DNA of 64,000 bases from Candidatus Polarisedimenticola svalbardensis (GTDB lineage: Bacteria; Acidobacteriota; Polarisedimenticolia; Polarisedimenticolales; Polarisedimenticolaceae): positions 78,760 through 142,759 of the forward strand of contig JACXWD010000002.1 of the NCBI GenBank assembly GCA_014764515.1, given 5' to 3'. The notes below the pieces were generated by a model. The model did no database searches and was not told the DNA's origin. It worked only from the letters and a program-made list of their open reading frames with translations. The translations under genes were made by a program, and so were the position numbers. Positions within the stretch are counted from its first letter, which is position 1. Each line of letters begins with the position of its first letter. Below, in pieces: positions 37,685 to 47,961 of this stretch.

Positions 37685-37713
37685 ATTATTGGAACGGTTC
37701 GGTCAGGTGTCAA
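37685..37713 (-). promoter_or_regulatory. sigma70-like promoter at the head of a long minus-strand gene run
   Basis: Minus strand TTGACA-N17-AATAAT. Confidence 0.6.
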
Positions 37714-37812
37714 GCAGGTGCGCCTGTCACATTTTTATTGCACTATATCTACTTCGCTGTATCTTTAAAGTCGCAAGCCGGTAATTACATTTCCGTATTG
37801 CGCGTAAGGCAT

Positions 37813-39600
37813 ATGCAGCAAAACAAGCAAGCCGAATATTCTGCGGTGAGCCGGATCGGTGTACAGTCACTGGCGGTTCTGGCGACATTGGCGGCTACAG
37901 TTCAGGAAGGCCGAACTGCAGGGGAATTACTCCCTGTCGCCCTTGCTTTGTGCCTGTTTTCAGCGGTAGCGGCCTGGATCTGGATACGTACGGACCGGGG
38001 GCATGTGATCCGATTCGCTCCCGCCTTCGCCCTGGCCGGATGGATCGCATTGACACCGGCAGCCGGACTCTGGATCTGCCTGGCCGCGCTTCTGGTCAAC
38101 CCCAACGCCATATCCGGTCGGATATCGGTTCGCTCAGCCAACACCGTGGCGGTCACCGTTGCCATCCTGGCAGCGTACGCAGCGGCCCGGTTGTTTTCCG
38201 CCCCCGGCCCGGTTCTCCCGGTACCGTCCATGATTCAGGCGCCGGTGTTGTACCTGATCCTCTCCGGTCTGGCAGTAGGCGGCGGCTGGCTGATCCTTAG
38301 CGTACTGACACGCTCACCGGTGCCTCCTGGAGGAAGTTTCTCGATTCATGCCGTGTTCCTTGAGATGTTGAACATCCCCCTGGCCATTCTCCTTGCGTCC
38401 TACATTGTGCCGGAGCTTCGCCTGTGGCCTTTCCTGCTGTTCTCATGCCTCATCCTCCTGGGAGCCTGGGCGCTCAGGAAACTGGCCGTAGTTAGATCCG
38501 AGTTGCAGAGTTCCAACGATGCACTGGCCGCACGTGTCAGCGAACTTGCCACGCTGCACTCCATCGGACGGGAGATCGTCTCTTCGCTGGATCTTCAGAA
38601 AGTCTTCATTATCGTTGAGAGAGAGTGCCGCAAGATCCTGGACATCTCTCGTTTTTCCATTGCGTTGACCGAACCAGCAGGGGGTCATCTTGAGAACGTC
38701 TACTTCCACACCCGTGGGGAAGCCGGCGGGAAGGGCGGCCCGGTGCGCCGCATCGAAAAGTGGGTGGCGGCTGAAAAACGAGGTATGCGGATCGGCCACG
38801 GACAGGATGAGCTTACCCGGCGTGGCCTGCACCATGCCGGTGGACCCGGAGATTACCCATCAACCCTGGCGATTCCTCTGATCGTCGAGGAAAGGGTCGT
38901 AGGCGTACTGATGGTCCAGAGCGTCCTGCGAAACGCCTATGACGAACACCACCTTGCCGTACTCACGACCATAGCCCAGCAGGCGGCGGTCGCCATTGAA
39001 AACGCCAAAAACTATCGCATGGCAACGGTAGATTCACTGACAGGCGTTTCCCTTAGAGATTACTTCTTCCAGCGAGTCAAAGACGAACACCACAGGGCGT
39101 CCCGCTATCACAGCCGCTTCGCCCTTCTTATGATCGACCTGGACGGTTTCAAAGCGATCAATGACGCCCATGGTCACCAGGTCGGCGACCGCTATCTGAG
39201 TCTTCTCGGAAGTGAAATCCGCTCCCACCTGCGCTCGGCGGACATCGCCTGCCGTTACGGCGGCGACGAATTCTGCGTCCTGTTGCCGGAAACCGGGTTC
39301 GAGGGCGCCCAGACCATCGCAGAACGATTACGCCGTTCCGTGGCGAAGCTTAAAGTGCAGCTAGACGGGGAGACTGCGTCCACAACGGCCAGCATCGGTA
39401 TGGCCATCTTCCCGGAACATGGCGCCGACAGCCTGGCTTCTCTCCTGAAGCATGCGGACCAGGCGTTGTACCGGGCAAAGCGCCAGGGGAAAGATCAGGT
39501 TCTCCCGTTCGCGCCGCGGCAAGACAAGTCGTCGCCTACCGGCAGTCGCCCAAAACCTCAAGAACAGAGCGCCCGACCCGCCGGAAGAAACGTTCGCTGA
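37813..39600 (+). CDS. Membrane GAF-GGDEF diguanylate cyclase
   Basis: Multi-TM N-terminus; GAF (LHSIGREIVSSLDLQKVFIIVERECRKIL...IAQQAAVAIENA); CRYGGDEFCVLLPET with upstream RSAD I-site. Confidence 0.93.
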   Translation: MQQNKQAEYSAVSRIGVQSLAVLATLAATVQEGRTAGELLPVALALCLFSAVAAWIWIRTDRGHVIRFAPAFALAGWIALTPAAGLWICLAALLVNPNAISGRISVRSANTVAVTVAILAAYAAARLFSAPGPVLPVPSMIQAPVLYLILSGLAVGGGWLILSVLTRSPVPPGGSFSIHAVFLEMLNIPLAILLASYIVPELRLWPFLLFSCLILLGAWALRKLAVVRSELQSSNDALAARVSELATLHSIGREIVSSLDLQKVFIIVERECRKILDISRFSIALTEPAGGHLENVYFHTRGEAGGKGGPVRRIEKWVAAEKRGMRIGHGQDELTRRGLHHAGGPGDYPSTLAIPLIVEERVVGVLMVQSVLRNAYDEHHLAVLTTIAQQAAVAIENAKNYRMATVDSLTGVSLRDYFFQRVKDEHHRASRYHSRFALLMIDLDGFKAINDAHGHQVGDRYLSLLGSEIRSHLRSADIACRYGGDEFCVLLPETGFEGAQTIAERLRRSVAKLKVQLDGETASTTASIGMAIFPEHGADSLASLLKHADQALYRAKRQGKDQVLPFAPRQDKSSPTGSRPKPQEQSARPAGRNVR

Positions 39601-40264
39601 GGGACGGAATGTCCCCGCTGGTCCGATCCAGGAGTACGCGCTCGATCCGGCTCATAGGCAGAAAGACGACCGAGGGCCCCACCACACTCTCTTCTCCCCT
39701 CTCGACCTGGGAGATCCAGTCGTCGAACGAGCCGAGATCGATCCCTTCCAGGACGATTCCCGAAGCATCCAGGGAGCGCAGGACCCCCCATATTTTTTCT
39801 TGAGGATCACGAAGATAGGCCAGGACAGTTTCGCCGGGAGCCATGGTTCCAGGTGCGTCCTTGCGGTCAGCTTCCTCCACCAGTTCCACAAGCACCCCTC
39901 CGCACGATCGGGGATGGAGGAAACCGACCCTGCTGCCGTCGGCCCCCGGCTGGGCTCCCCCGTGAAGAACCTGGAATCCGGCTTCCTCCAGGGCGCCCAG
40001 AAGGGAGTCCAGCTCCGTAACCTGGAGTGCGATGTGGTGGATGCCCTCGCCTCTTTTTTCGATATACCGGCCTACCGGGGAATCCCCGTCAGTCGGCTCC
40101 AGCAGCTCTATGCTCGATTCGCCTACCGGCAAAAAGGAGACCTGCACTTTTTCCGAGGCCAGTAGCTCCGTCTCGCCCGGCTTGAGCCCCAGAGCCTTCC
40201 AGAACCTGAGTCGCTCATCGAGGCTCTTCACCGCGATACCGATATGGTTGATCTTGGCGATCAT
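39536..40264 (-). CDS. mce: Methylmalonyl-CoA epimerase with ~105-aa C-terminal extension
   Basis: MIAKINHIGIAVKSLDERLRFWKALGL...EGIHHIALQV...GFLHPRSCGGVLVELVE; then GETVLAYLRDPQEKIWGVLRSLDASGIVLEGIDL... Confidence 0.88.
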   Translation of the reverse strand: MIAKINHIGIAVKSLDERLRFWKALGLKPGETELLASEKVQVSFLPVGESSIELLEPTDGDSPVGRYIEKRGEGIHHIALQVTELDSLLGALEEAGFQVLHGGAQPGADGSRVGFLHPRSCGGVLVELVEEADRKDAPGTMAPGETVLAYLRDPQEKIWGVLRSLDASGIVLEGIDLGSFDDWISQVERGEESVVGPSVVFLPMSRIERVLLDRTSGDIPSLSERFFRRVGRSVLEVLGDCR

Positions 40265-41214
40265 CGTACCTCCACCCTGGCCAGGACCTGTCCGACGGCG
40301 GTGTACGGATCCGTCGAACGGTCGGCGATGCGATCCAGCAGCCGTTCCAGGTCTTGTCCTTGAAATACTTTTTCCATCACCCTGGCGGAAAGCCTTTCCG
40401 ACAGAATGGTCCTGAATCGAGCCTCGGCTCTCTCCTTGCGCCGGCGGTCTTTCCTGGAGTCGTCGGCGCTGCGAATGAATTCCTGGATGCCCCGGCACAA
40501 CTCTTCCACGCCCTCGTTCCGAACGGCTACGGTCTTCAGGATCTCAGGACGGAAGTTCTGCGGACCGCTGGCCAGGGAGAGCATGTATTCCAGGTCGGTG
40601 ATCAGACGGTCCGCCCCGGGCTTGTCCGCCTTGTTGATCACGAACAGATCGGCAATCTCAAGGATGCCCGCCTTGATCGCCTGGATATCGTCCCCCATGC
40701 CCGGCACCAGCACCACACAGACCGCGTCGGCGGCTCGAACGACTTCGATTTCGTCTTGTCCAACACCGACGGTTTCCACGATTACCGGGTCATACCCTGC
40801 GGTATCCATCAGGTCGATGGCGTCGGCCGAGGCTCTGGAAAGGCCGCCCAGACAGCCCCGGGTCGCCATGGAGCGGATGAACACTCCGTCATCCAGGGCG
40901 TGTTCCTGCATCCGGATGCGGTCGCCCAGGATTGCTCCTCCGGAATATGCCGAAGAAGGGTCGACGGCGATCACCCCGACTCTGTGGCCGGCACGGCGGA
41001 AAGATCCGACCATACGATCCACGAGGCTTGATTTCCCGGCTCCGGGAGATCCGGTCACGCCGATCACTGTCGCTTTACCGGTATGGGGAAACGCCTCCTT
41101 GAGCAACTCCACCGCGCCGGGGGCGTTCTCCTCGACCATGCTGATCCCTCTGGCAAGGGCGCGGACCGAGCCGCTGCGCAAGGCTTCAACCAGTGCGGTC
41201 GGCTGTTTCAACAC
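40261..41214 (-). CDS. meaB: Methylmalonyl-CoA mutase-associated GTPase (MeaB/ArgK)
   Basis: GVTGSPGAGKSSLVDRMVGSFRRAGHRVGVIAVDPSSAYSGGAILGDRIRMQ, VETVGVGQDE, NKADKPGAD. Confidence 0.95.
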   Translation of the reverse strand: MLKQPTALVEALRSGSVRALARGISMVEENAPGAVELLKEAFPHTGKATVIGVTGSPGAGKSSLVDRMVGSFRRAGHRVGVIAVDPSSAYSGGAILGDRIRMQEHALDDGVFIRSMATRGCLGGLSRASADAIDLMDTAGYDPVIVETVGVGQDEIEVVRAADAVCVVLVPGMGDDIQAIKAGILEIADLFVINKADKPGADRLITDLEYMLSLASGPQNFRPEILKTVAVRNEGVEELCRGIQEFIRSADDSRKDRRRKERAEARFRTILSERLSARVMEKVFQGQDLERLLDRIADRSTDPYTAVGQVLARVEVR

Positions 41215-41221
41215 TGCACCC

Positions 41222-42370
41222 TCAACCCAGGTCGGCGATCAATTGCCGTGCAATGACCATGCGCTGGATTTCGCTGGTGCCTTCGCCGATGGTGCAGAGC
41301 TTCATGTCGCGGTAGTACTTTTCCGCAGGGAAGTCCTTGACGTACCCGTATCCTCCGAAGATCTGCAGGGCGCGGTCGGCGACCCACACGCCGACTTCGG
41401 ATGCATACAGTTTGGCCATGGCCGATTGCCGGGTGGTCCGCATACGGTTGTCTTTCATCCACGCCGCCTTGTAGGTCATCAGGCTGGCCGCTTCAAGGCG
41501 GGTCGCCATGTCGGCCAGCATGAACCGTATCGCCTGGAAGTCACCTACCGGACGGCCGAACTGTTCCCGCTCCCGGGAGTACTTCAAGGCGGCCTCGAAC
41601 GCCCCCCAGCCCATTCCGAGGGCCAACGCGGCGATGGATATCCGGCCACCGTCCAGGATCTTCATGGCGTCAACGAACCCCATGCCCCGTTCCCCCACCA
41701 TCTGCGATGAGGGCACGCGGCAGTCATCCATGATGACCTCTGCGGTGTCCGAGGCCCTGAGGCCCATCTTGTTTTCCTTTTTGCCTGGACGGAAGCCGGG
41801 AGTTCCGGTTTCGATGGCGAAGGCCGATATCCCCTTGTTCCCCTTGTCGGCATCGGTTACGGCAAACACCACGGTCAGGTCCGAAACCGAACCATGGGTG
41901 GTGAACGTTTTCGAGCCGTTCAGGATCCAGTGCTCACCGTCCTGAACCGCCACCGTCCGGGTGCCGGCAGCATCGGATCCTGCCGTCGGCTCTGTCAGGC
42001 TCCAGGCGCCGATCCATTCCCCCGTTGCGAGCTTCGGGACGTATCGGCTGCGCTGGTCGTCGTTGCCGTGACGGTAGATATGATTTGTGCACAGGGAGTT
42101 GTGCGCCGCAACGGAGATCCCGATCGATCCGTCGACCCGGGAGAGCTCCTCCACGATGGTGACGTACTCGGCGTACCCCATGCCGGCTCCGCCCAACTCT
42201 TCGGGGAAAAGAACGCCCAGGAATCCCAGGTCGCCGCATTTCCGAAGTACTTCCCGGGGAAACTCCTGCGATTCGTCGAATTCCATCATGGTGGGGCGGA
42301 TTTCCGCCTCAGCGAATTCCCGCACGGTTCTGCGGAGCAGGTCCTGATCCTCACTAAAGCCGAATTCCAC
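41222..42370 (-). CDS. Acyl-CoA dehydrogenase
   Basis: [40 protein letters not shown]...[42 protein letters not shown]. Confidence 0.96.
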   Translation of the reverse strand: MEFGFSEDQDLLRRTVREFAEAEIRPTMMEFDESQEFPREVLRKCGDLGFLGVLFPEELGGAGMGYAEYVTIVEELSRVDGSIGISVAAHNSLCTNHIYRHGNDDQRSRYVPKLATGEWIGAWSLTEPTAGSDAAGTRTVAVQDGEHWILNGSKTFTTHGSVSDLTVVFAVTDADKGNKGISAFAIETGTPGFRPGKKENKMGLRASDTAEVIMDDCRVPSSQMVGERGMGFVDAMKILDGGRISIAALALGMGWGAFEAALKYSREREQFGRPVGDFQAIRFMLADMATRLEAASLMTYKAAWMKDNRMRTTRQSAMAKLYASEVGVWVADRALQIFGGYGYVKDFPAEKYYRDMKLCTIGEGTSEIQRMVIARQLIADLG

Positions 42371-42420
42371 GGTGAGCCTCCTGACAATCGGGATCGATCG
42401 AAGCTAGAAACGGCTGAATA

Positions 42421-43464
42421 TTATGACATACCAGGTCCGTCCGGCAGCGCGGCGATCGACTCCACCGCATGCCGGATATCGTCTTCCCCTACGTCCAGAT
42501 GGGTAACGAGGCGAATCCGGCCCGAACCCATGCCGATCCCCAGGACCTGTCGCTCCGCCAGAGCCGAGAGAATGGAGCCGGCGTCGAACGGCTCCACCAC
42601 CTCGGCAACAACGATGTTGGTGACGACTTTTTCGAGGTCGATGCTGAAAGCGGGGTGATCCGCCATGGCCACCGCCAGCTTCCTGGCCCGCTCATGGTCC
42701 TCGCCCAGTCGCCCCACATGGTGCTCCAGGGCGTAAATACCTGCTGCGGCCAGGATTCCGCTCTGCCGCATCCCTCCTCCCATCCGTTTCCGGACGATCC
42801 TGGCTTCCCGCATCAGGTCGGCGGATCCGCACAGCAGGGAGCCGACCGGCGCCCCCAGGCCTTTGGAGAGGCAGAACATGGCGGTATCGAACCGGGACGC
42901 CAGGTCTGCAGGGCTGCATGCCAGGGCGGCTGCCGCGTTGAAAATCCTGGCGCCGTCCAGGTGGGTGCGGATGTGGTGGCGCTCCGCAAGCTCCAGAAGC
43001 GCTGTGGTGACGTTCACATCCAGGACGGTTCCGCCTGCATGATTGGCAGTGTTTTCAAGGGCCAGCAGGGTCGGACGGGCCATGTAGTAGATTTCAGGTG
43101 CGATGGCCTGTTCCAGCTGTGGCGGAGACGGCGCGCCGGACTCTCCCTCGAGGACGCGGGGCACGGTTCCGCTCCAGGCCGCCATCGCCCCCAATTCGTA
43201 GTTGTAGATGTGAGAGCTGCGATCCAGCAGAACATCATCGCCTGGAGAGGTGTGCAGGTGAACGGCGACCTGGTTCCCCATGGTGCCGGTCGGTACGAAC
43301 AATGCCGCCTCGAAACCCAGGCGATCCGCCGCCATCGCCTCCAGCCTCCGGACCGTAGGGTCTTCTCCGAACACGTCGTCGCCGACTTCGGCTCCGGCCA
43401 TGGCCCTCCGCATCCCTTCGGACGGACGGGTCAGTGTGTCACTGCGCAGATCAACCATCGCCAA
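42421..43464 (-). CDS. ltaE: Low-specificity L-threonine aldolase
   Basis: MVDLRSDTLTRPSEGMRRAMAGAEVGDDVFGEDPTV...HLDGARIFNAAAAL...SKGLGAPVGSLL. Confidence 0.93.
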   Translation of the reverse strand: MAMVDLRSDTLTRPSEGMRRAMAGAEVGDDVFGEDPTVRRLEAMAADRLGFEAALFVPTGTMGNQVAVHLHTSPGDDVLLDRSSHIYNYELGAMAAWSGTVPRVLEGESGAPSPPQLEQAIAPEIYYMARPTLLALENTANHAGGTVLDVNVTTALLELAERHHIRTHLDGARIFNAAAALACSPADLASRFDTAMFCLSKGLGAPVGSLLCGSADLMREARIVRKRMGGGMRQSGILAAAGIYALEHHVGRLGEDHERARKLAVAMADHPAFSIDLEKVVTNIVVAEVVEPFDAGSILSALAERQVLGIGMGSGRIRLVTHLDVGEDDIRHAVESIAALPDGPGMS

Positions 43465-43476
43465 CCTCCTGGTCGC

Positions 43477-44664
43477 TCATTCTAACGGGAGATGACCCAG
43501 CAAAGCGCCGAAAACAGCATTGGATTGCAAACGGCCGGTCCGGGTCAACCGGATGCGATCGCCGCTCCGGACCAGGAGGCCCTGCTGCTCTGCGTTCTCC
43601 CAGACCGTCCGGTAGGATTCCTGGAGGTCCAGGCCGTACCGGGCTCCGATCCGGGTGGCGTCCACGCCTTCACGGAGCCTCAGGCCCATGAACAGTGTTT
43701 CCTCCAGTCTCCGAACCGGATCCCATCGGTCCAGTTCGGCCACAGGATCCCGGCCGGCGGCAAGGTCGGAGATGTAACCATCCAGGTCCCGGCGGTTTCC
43801 TCTTCTCTCGCCCTGGTGGTAGGCATGAGCCCCCAGACCGAAACCGGCGTACGGCAGGTCCTGCCAGTACTTCAGGTTGTGACGGGAGACCCTGTCCCGT
43901 TCGCCGGGCACGGTCCTGGCGAAATTTGAAATCTCATACTGCCGGTACCCGACCGATTCCAAATAGTCGGTGGTCTCCTCCCATGCGTCGGCCAGATCGT
44001 CATCTTCCGGACGGGCGGTCCGCCCGGCCTGCATCGCACGGGTCAGGGGCGTGTCCTTGTCGGTTTCAAGGAGGTAAACGGAAAAGTGGTCCGGCCTCAG
44101 AACGGCGAGTCGTCTGAGGGTAGCGGTCCATCCTCCAGGATCTTCACCGGGGAGTCCTGCGATCAGATCCACGGCGACCTGTCCGATATTCGCGGCCCGG
44201 GCGTCCTCTACCGCCTTTAGGGCGCGATCTCCGTCATGCCCCCGGCCAACTTCGCGGAGCACCTTGGGGTCAAGGGACTGTACGCCGATGGTAAGCCGAC
44301 CGACGCCGGCATCCCGGATCCGGGCAACGGCTTCAGCACTCAGGTCCTCCGGATTCGATTCCAGCGTAATCTCCGCCCCGGGCAAAACATCGAACCGATT
44401 CCGAACCGCCTGGACAAGATCGTAGATCTGGCTCCCGGTCAGCCGGGAGGGTGTGCCGCCACCGAAGAATATCGTATCGATGACTTGTGGAGCACCGTGC
44501 TGCAACTCTGCGATTTCCCGGTGAAGGGCAGCGAGATACGGCTCCATGGCGTCGTCCCGCCCCGCCACGGTGGCAAAGTCGCAGTAGGTGCATCGCCGGG
44601 AACAGAACGGAATATGGATGTAGACCCCGCCCGGGCCTTCAGGTTCTGGTGGTCGGGCGATCAT
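43477..44664 (-). CDS. hemW: HemW-like radical SAM protein
   Basis: VYIHIPFCSRRCTYCDFAT, FFGGGTPSRL, TLESNPEDL, GVQSLDPKVLREVGRGH; ATG at 44664 overlaps the BatE stop. Confidence 0.88.
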   Translation of the reverse strand: MIARPPEPEGPGGVYIHIPFCSRRCTYCDFATVAGRDDAMEPYLAALHREIAELQHGAPQVIDTIFFGGGTPSRLTGSQIYDLVQAVRNRFDVLPGAEITLESNPEDLSAEAVARIRDAGVGRLTIGVQSLDPKVLREVGRGHDGDRALKAVEDARAANIGQVAVDLIAGLPGEDPGGWTATLRRLAVLRPDHFSVYLLETDKDTPLTRAMQAGRTARPEDDDLADAWEETTDYLESVGYRQYEISNFARTVPGERDRVSRHNLKYWQDLPYAGFGLGAHAYHQGERRGNRRDLDGYISDLAAGRDPVAELDRWDPVRRLEETLFMGLRLREGVDATRIGARYGLDLQESYRTVWENAEQQGLLVRSGDRIRLTRTGRLQSNAVFGALLGHLPLE

Positions 44665-45422
44665 CAGACGATCGCTACGGCTTCTCGCGGGACCCATCCA
44701 GTCAGGCCGTCAGGGAGGGCTATCTGGATCCAGTCGTCCCTGAAGGAGCGGATGACGAGATCCAGTCCTTCATGGGCCACCACCAGCGTGGCGTTGTTTT
44801 CGCCGGGGCCTGCCAGGATCTCGACCTCGGCCACGAGAACCACCGCGGTGCGGTTGGGCTGCAGCCGGTTCATGGTAAACCACCAGGAACAGGCCATGAC
44901 CAGAGCGGCAACAGTCAGCGCGACAGCAGCCCATCCATGCCAGGCTTTCCATCGTCCCGGAAGGACAAGGCCGGCCGCCAGAACCAGAATGACCGCCCAG
45001 AACAGGGCCAGGGCCGTACCGGCCTGCCTGTCAGGCCCCAAACGGTGTTGCAACCGGACCAGCCACTTCACGATCGCCGCGCTTTCAGGACGAACGACCC
45101 TGTCGGCACGTTTTGATTCAGCGAATGTCAGGTTGCCCTCTATCTCCCCGTCGGAAGGATCCAGCAGTGCGGCTCTGCGGTAATGAAGGATCGCCTCACC
45201 CAGGTGGCCCTGCTTGAAGACGGCGTTCCCCAGGTTGTACTCAACCCTCGGGTCCTTGATGCCGTACCGCAGGATCTCCTGGTAGTAGCCGGCAGCTTCC
45301 ATGAATCTTCCGGAGGCATACGCTTCGTTCCCTTTGCGGAACAGCGTCTCCGGCTCGCCGGCGACCGACGGGACGGCGGCAACAGCCAGGCAAACGGCAA
45401 TGATCCCGGCAACGACTCTCAC
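44664..45422 (-). CDS. BatE-like protein (TPR + TM + SH3-like)
   Basis: ETLFRKGNEAYASGRFMEAAGYYQEIL...VEYNLGNAVFKQG...EILAGPGENNATLVVAHEGLDL...GWVPREAVAIV; GTG start. Confidence 0.8.
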   Translation of the reverse strand: MRVVAGIIAVCLAVAAVPSVAGEPETLFRKGNEAYASGRFMEAAGYYQEILRYGIKDPRVEYNLGNAVFKQGHLGEAILHYRRAALLDPSDGEIEGNLTFAESKRADRVVRPESAAIVKWLVRLQHRLGPDRQAGTALALFWAVILVLAAGLVLPGRWKAWHGWAAVALTVAALVMACSWWFTMNRLQPNRTAVVLVAEVEILAGPGENNATLVVAHEGLDLVIRSFRDDWIQIALPDGLTGWVPREAVAIV

Positions 45423-47233
45423 AGCACCTTCTCCATTTGAGCCAGTACATCCCGCGCTTCCCTGAGTGTCTCCTCCTGCCTCCCGGTTTGCGAGGAAGCA
45501 GGAACATACCGTGCAAAATCGCAGGCTTCCACACAATCCCGGAACCGCCGGACCAGATCCGCCGGTACGGAACGGGATACCAGGAGGCGTTCGACATCAT
45601 CGTAGGTCAGGCCGGAAGAGGAGCGGTCAAACCGGTCGCCGACATACTCCACCAGGGCTCTGGCGACTTCTTCATGGAAAACGGATCCCTCCACACCGTC
45701 CATCCGCTTGCCGGCGGCTGCCAGCCTGTTGCGAGCCCGGGACCTGGCCTTCCGTGCCCGCACCCGGCTCAAATCGCCGGTTCGTCTCGCATACCATCGG
45801 CCGGCACCGATCCCGGCAGGGAGCAGCAGGACAGGAGCCAGCACCAGCAACTGGAACCAACCCTCTCCATGGATCCGACGGGAACCGAGTTCCAGGTCAC
45901 CTTCCACAAGTTTGATGTACTGGATATCCGTTCCCTGTGGGACCAGGCGGCCGCCAGGTCGGGCACCTGCTGCCGCGCCATCGCCCTTGACCACCGTCAG
46001 GACCAGATCCTTCTCGATCCCTTCACGGTAGCGGCCGGCTTTCGGATCGAACCAGCCGAATCGGACTTCGGGGATGGCGAACTCGCCTGGAGAGGCCGGC
46101 ACAATAAGCCATTCCCAGGTTTTGCGGGAAACCATTTTCCCGGACCGGGTGGTAGTTGATTCTTCGGAGTTCGGCTCCTGGATCCTGAGACCAGGCGGAG
46201 GGTCCAGAACCGGCGGCTGAACCGGCTTGAGAAATCCTTCACCTTCCACAGTTACTCTCAGTGCGACCGCATCGTCCACCATCGCTTCGGTACGATCCAG
46301 CTCGGCCGACATCAGGAACTCGCCTACGGCGCCGCTGTAGGAGCGCGGGCGGCTGTCGGAGGGCAGCGGTTTGACCTTCAGGGTCAACGGCTCGGTCTTC
46401 CGCAGGATGCGCTTCCCACGGTCCCTGCTGAAGAAGTCCTTGAACAGGTCCCTGCTCCGGGCTGTAACCACCAGCTGGAGACTGTACGGATCGATGGTGA
46501 TCGAACCCTGGCTGGTCGGCACCAGCATCCGCCGTTCCAGCGGGAAGGCGTAGTACTGCTCCCCCGCCAACTCGGTGACGTACCTCTCACGTTCCGGGTC
46601 TGTCGGGACCTGCTCAACCCAGAATAGAGAAAAATCCGGGCGATCCACCCAGTTCAGGTCACCGACCTGTGGCCTTGCCAGCAGCGTCAGGGTAAGAAGC
46701 ACCGGTTCGCCTACGAACGCTTCCCGCTGTGAAAGCTCCGCCTTGAGGAAAACCTGCTCTTCCGGCGCCTGGTTCGGGGGAACTGGAACACCGGCACGAG
46801 GCTGGGCGGACGATCCTGCTGTGACCTTTAAGCGGACAGGCTGGGTCCGGTAGGTGGTTTCTCCTACCTGGATCTCCACAGGAGGAATGATCGCCTCGCC
46901 GGGACCCAGGGCCCGGAGGCTCCAGGTGAAGGTGTACGTCGTGGAAGAAGTGGTGCCGGAAGGTCCACTGAAGATCTGGGTGCTGCGACCGGGAGAAGGT
47001 CCTGACAGCGCCCCCAGGTTCTGGAGGTCAGCCAACCGCCCGATGCTCGGGTTCTGGTCCGCCTTTTCAACCTGTATGGTGAACTGCAACACCTGGGTGT
47101 CCGTGATGCCGCTGTTCGGCTTCAGGAAAGTCCGGATCACCGGGTCTGCCGCGAAAGCGCAGAGCGCAACGAACCACAGCAAGGTGAAAAACACCAGGCG
47201 CATGGCGGTTCGGCTCAGGTCACTGCGCATCAC
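45419..47233 (-). CDS. BatD-like protein
   Basis: Secreted protein with BatD-like beta repeats (FLKAELSQREAFVGEPVLLTLTLLAR; LDRTEAMVDDAVALRVTVEGEGFLKPVQPPVLDPPPGLRI) and C-terminal TM; between BatC and BatE. Confidence 0.88.
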   Translation of the reverse strand: MMRSDLSRTAMRLVFFTLLWFVALCAFAADPVIRTFLKPNSGITDTQVLQFTIQVEKADQNPSIGRLADLQNLGALSGPSPGRSTQIFSGPSGTTSSTTYTFTWSLRALGPGEAIIPPVEIQVGETTYRTQPVRLKVTAGSSAQPRAGVPVPPNQAPEEQVFLKAELSQREAFVGEPVLLTLTLLARPQVGDLNWVDRPDFSLFWVEQVPTDPERERYVTELAGEQYYAFPLERRMLVPTSQGSITIDPYSLQLVVTARSRDLFKDFFSRDRGKRILRKTEPLTLKVKPLPSDSRPRSYSGAVGEFLMSAELDRTEAMVDDAVALRVTVEGEGFLKPVQPPVLDPPPGLRIQEPNSEESTTTRSGKMVSRKTWEWLIVPASPGEFAIPEVRFGWFDPKAGRYREGIEKDLVLTVVKGDGAAAGARPGGRLVPQGTDIQYIKLVEGDLELGSRRIHGEGWFQLLVLAPVLLLPAGIGAGRWYARRTGDLSRVRARKARSRARNRLAAAGKRMDGVEGSVFHEEVARALVEYVGDRFDRSSSGLTYDDVERLLVSRSVPADLVRRFRDCVEACDFARYVPASSQTGRQEETLREARDVLAQMEKVL

Positions 47234-47961
47234 CAGTCTTTCTCCCGCCGCTTGCCGGCTTGGGCCTTTCTGCGGGCTTCCTCTTCTTTCAGGTTATCCT
47301 TTTCCTGGGCCTCCAGACTGTCCAAAAGCCGTTCCGCCTCTTCCCGGGTCATTCCGCCTTCAGGCCGTTCCTGCTGCTCGCCCTCACCCTGCTTCGGCTC
47401 CTGTGGAGATTCGCTGTTCTCCCCCGGCGGCTGCTCTTCGTCGGGAGACGGTTTGTTCTTGCTGTCTTCGTTCTGCTCTTTCTTGGATTCGTCATCGTTC
47501 TGCTGCTCTTGCTGCTGCTGTTGCTGCTGTTGAGCCTGGAGCTGTCGAAGAGCCAGTTCCATGTTGCGTTTGGTATCCCTGTCGTCCGGCCGGGCCTGCA
47601 GAGCGCGGCGGTATGCGTCTATCGCCTCCTGGAACGCCTGGCGCTGATACCTGGCGTTTCCCAGGTTGTGTGCGATATCGGCCTGAAGCTCCTGTTCGGC
47701 TCCAACCATCGCCCGGGTCCAGGCTTCTTCAGCTCCCTCCAGATCACCCTGGCGGTACAGCACATTACCTATGTCGTAGAACAGCACCGGAGCTTCCGGC
47801 AGTTCGACCTGGGCTTCGGTATACGCCCTGAGAGCATCGTCGTACGCCTTCTCAACGTACAGCCGGTTCCCTTCCTCGGTGCGCTGATGGGCAGCGCCGC
47901 CAAAGGGGCCCAGGGCGCCTGCAAGGAAAACGCCAACGACCAGCTTGCCGGATAGCGTCAT
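47230..47961 (-). CDS. BatC-like TPR protein with Q/E-rich tail
   Basis: EGNRLYVEKAYDDALRAYTEAQVELPEAPVLFYDIGNVLYRQGDLEGAEEAW...LQAQQQQQQQQEQQ. Confidence 0.83.
   Translation of the reverse strand: MTLSGKLVVGVFLAGALGPFGGAAHQRTEEGNRLYVEKAYDDALRAYTEAQVELPEAPVLFYDIGNVLYRQGDLEGAEEAWTRAMVGAEQELQADIAHNLGNARYQRQAFQEAIDAYRRALQARPDDRDTKRNMELALRQLQAQQQQQQQQEQQNDDESKKEQNEDSKNKPSPDEEQPPGENSESPQEPKQGEGEQQERPEGGMTREEAERLLDSLEAQEKDNLKEEEARRKAQAGKRREKDW

Noticed and set aside
47499-47540. CAG/CTG-type triplet tract
   Set aside because: Encodes the poly-Gln stretch of the BatC tail; ordinary low-complexity coding sequence.
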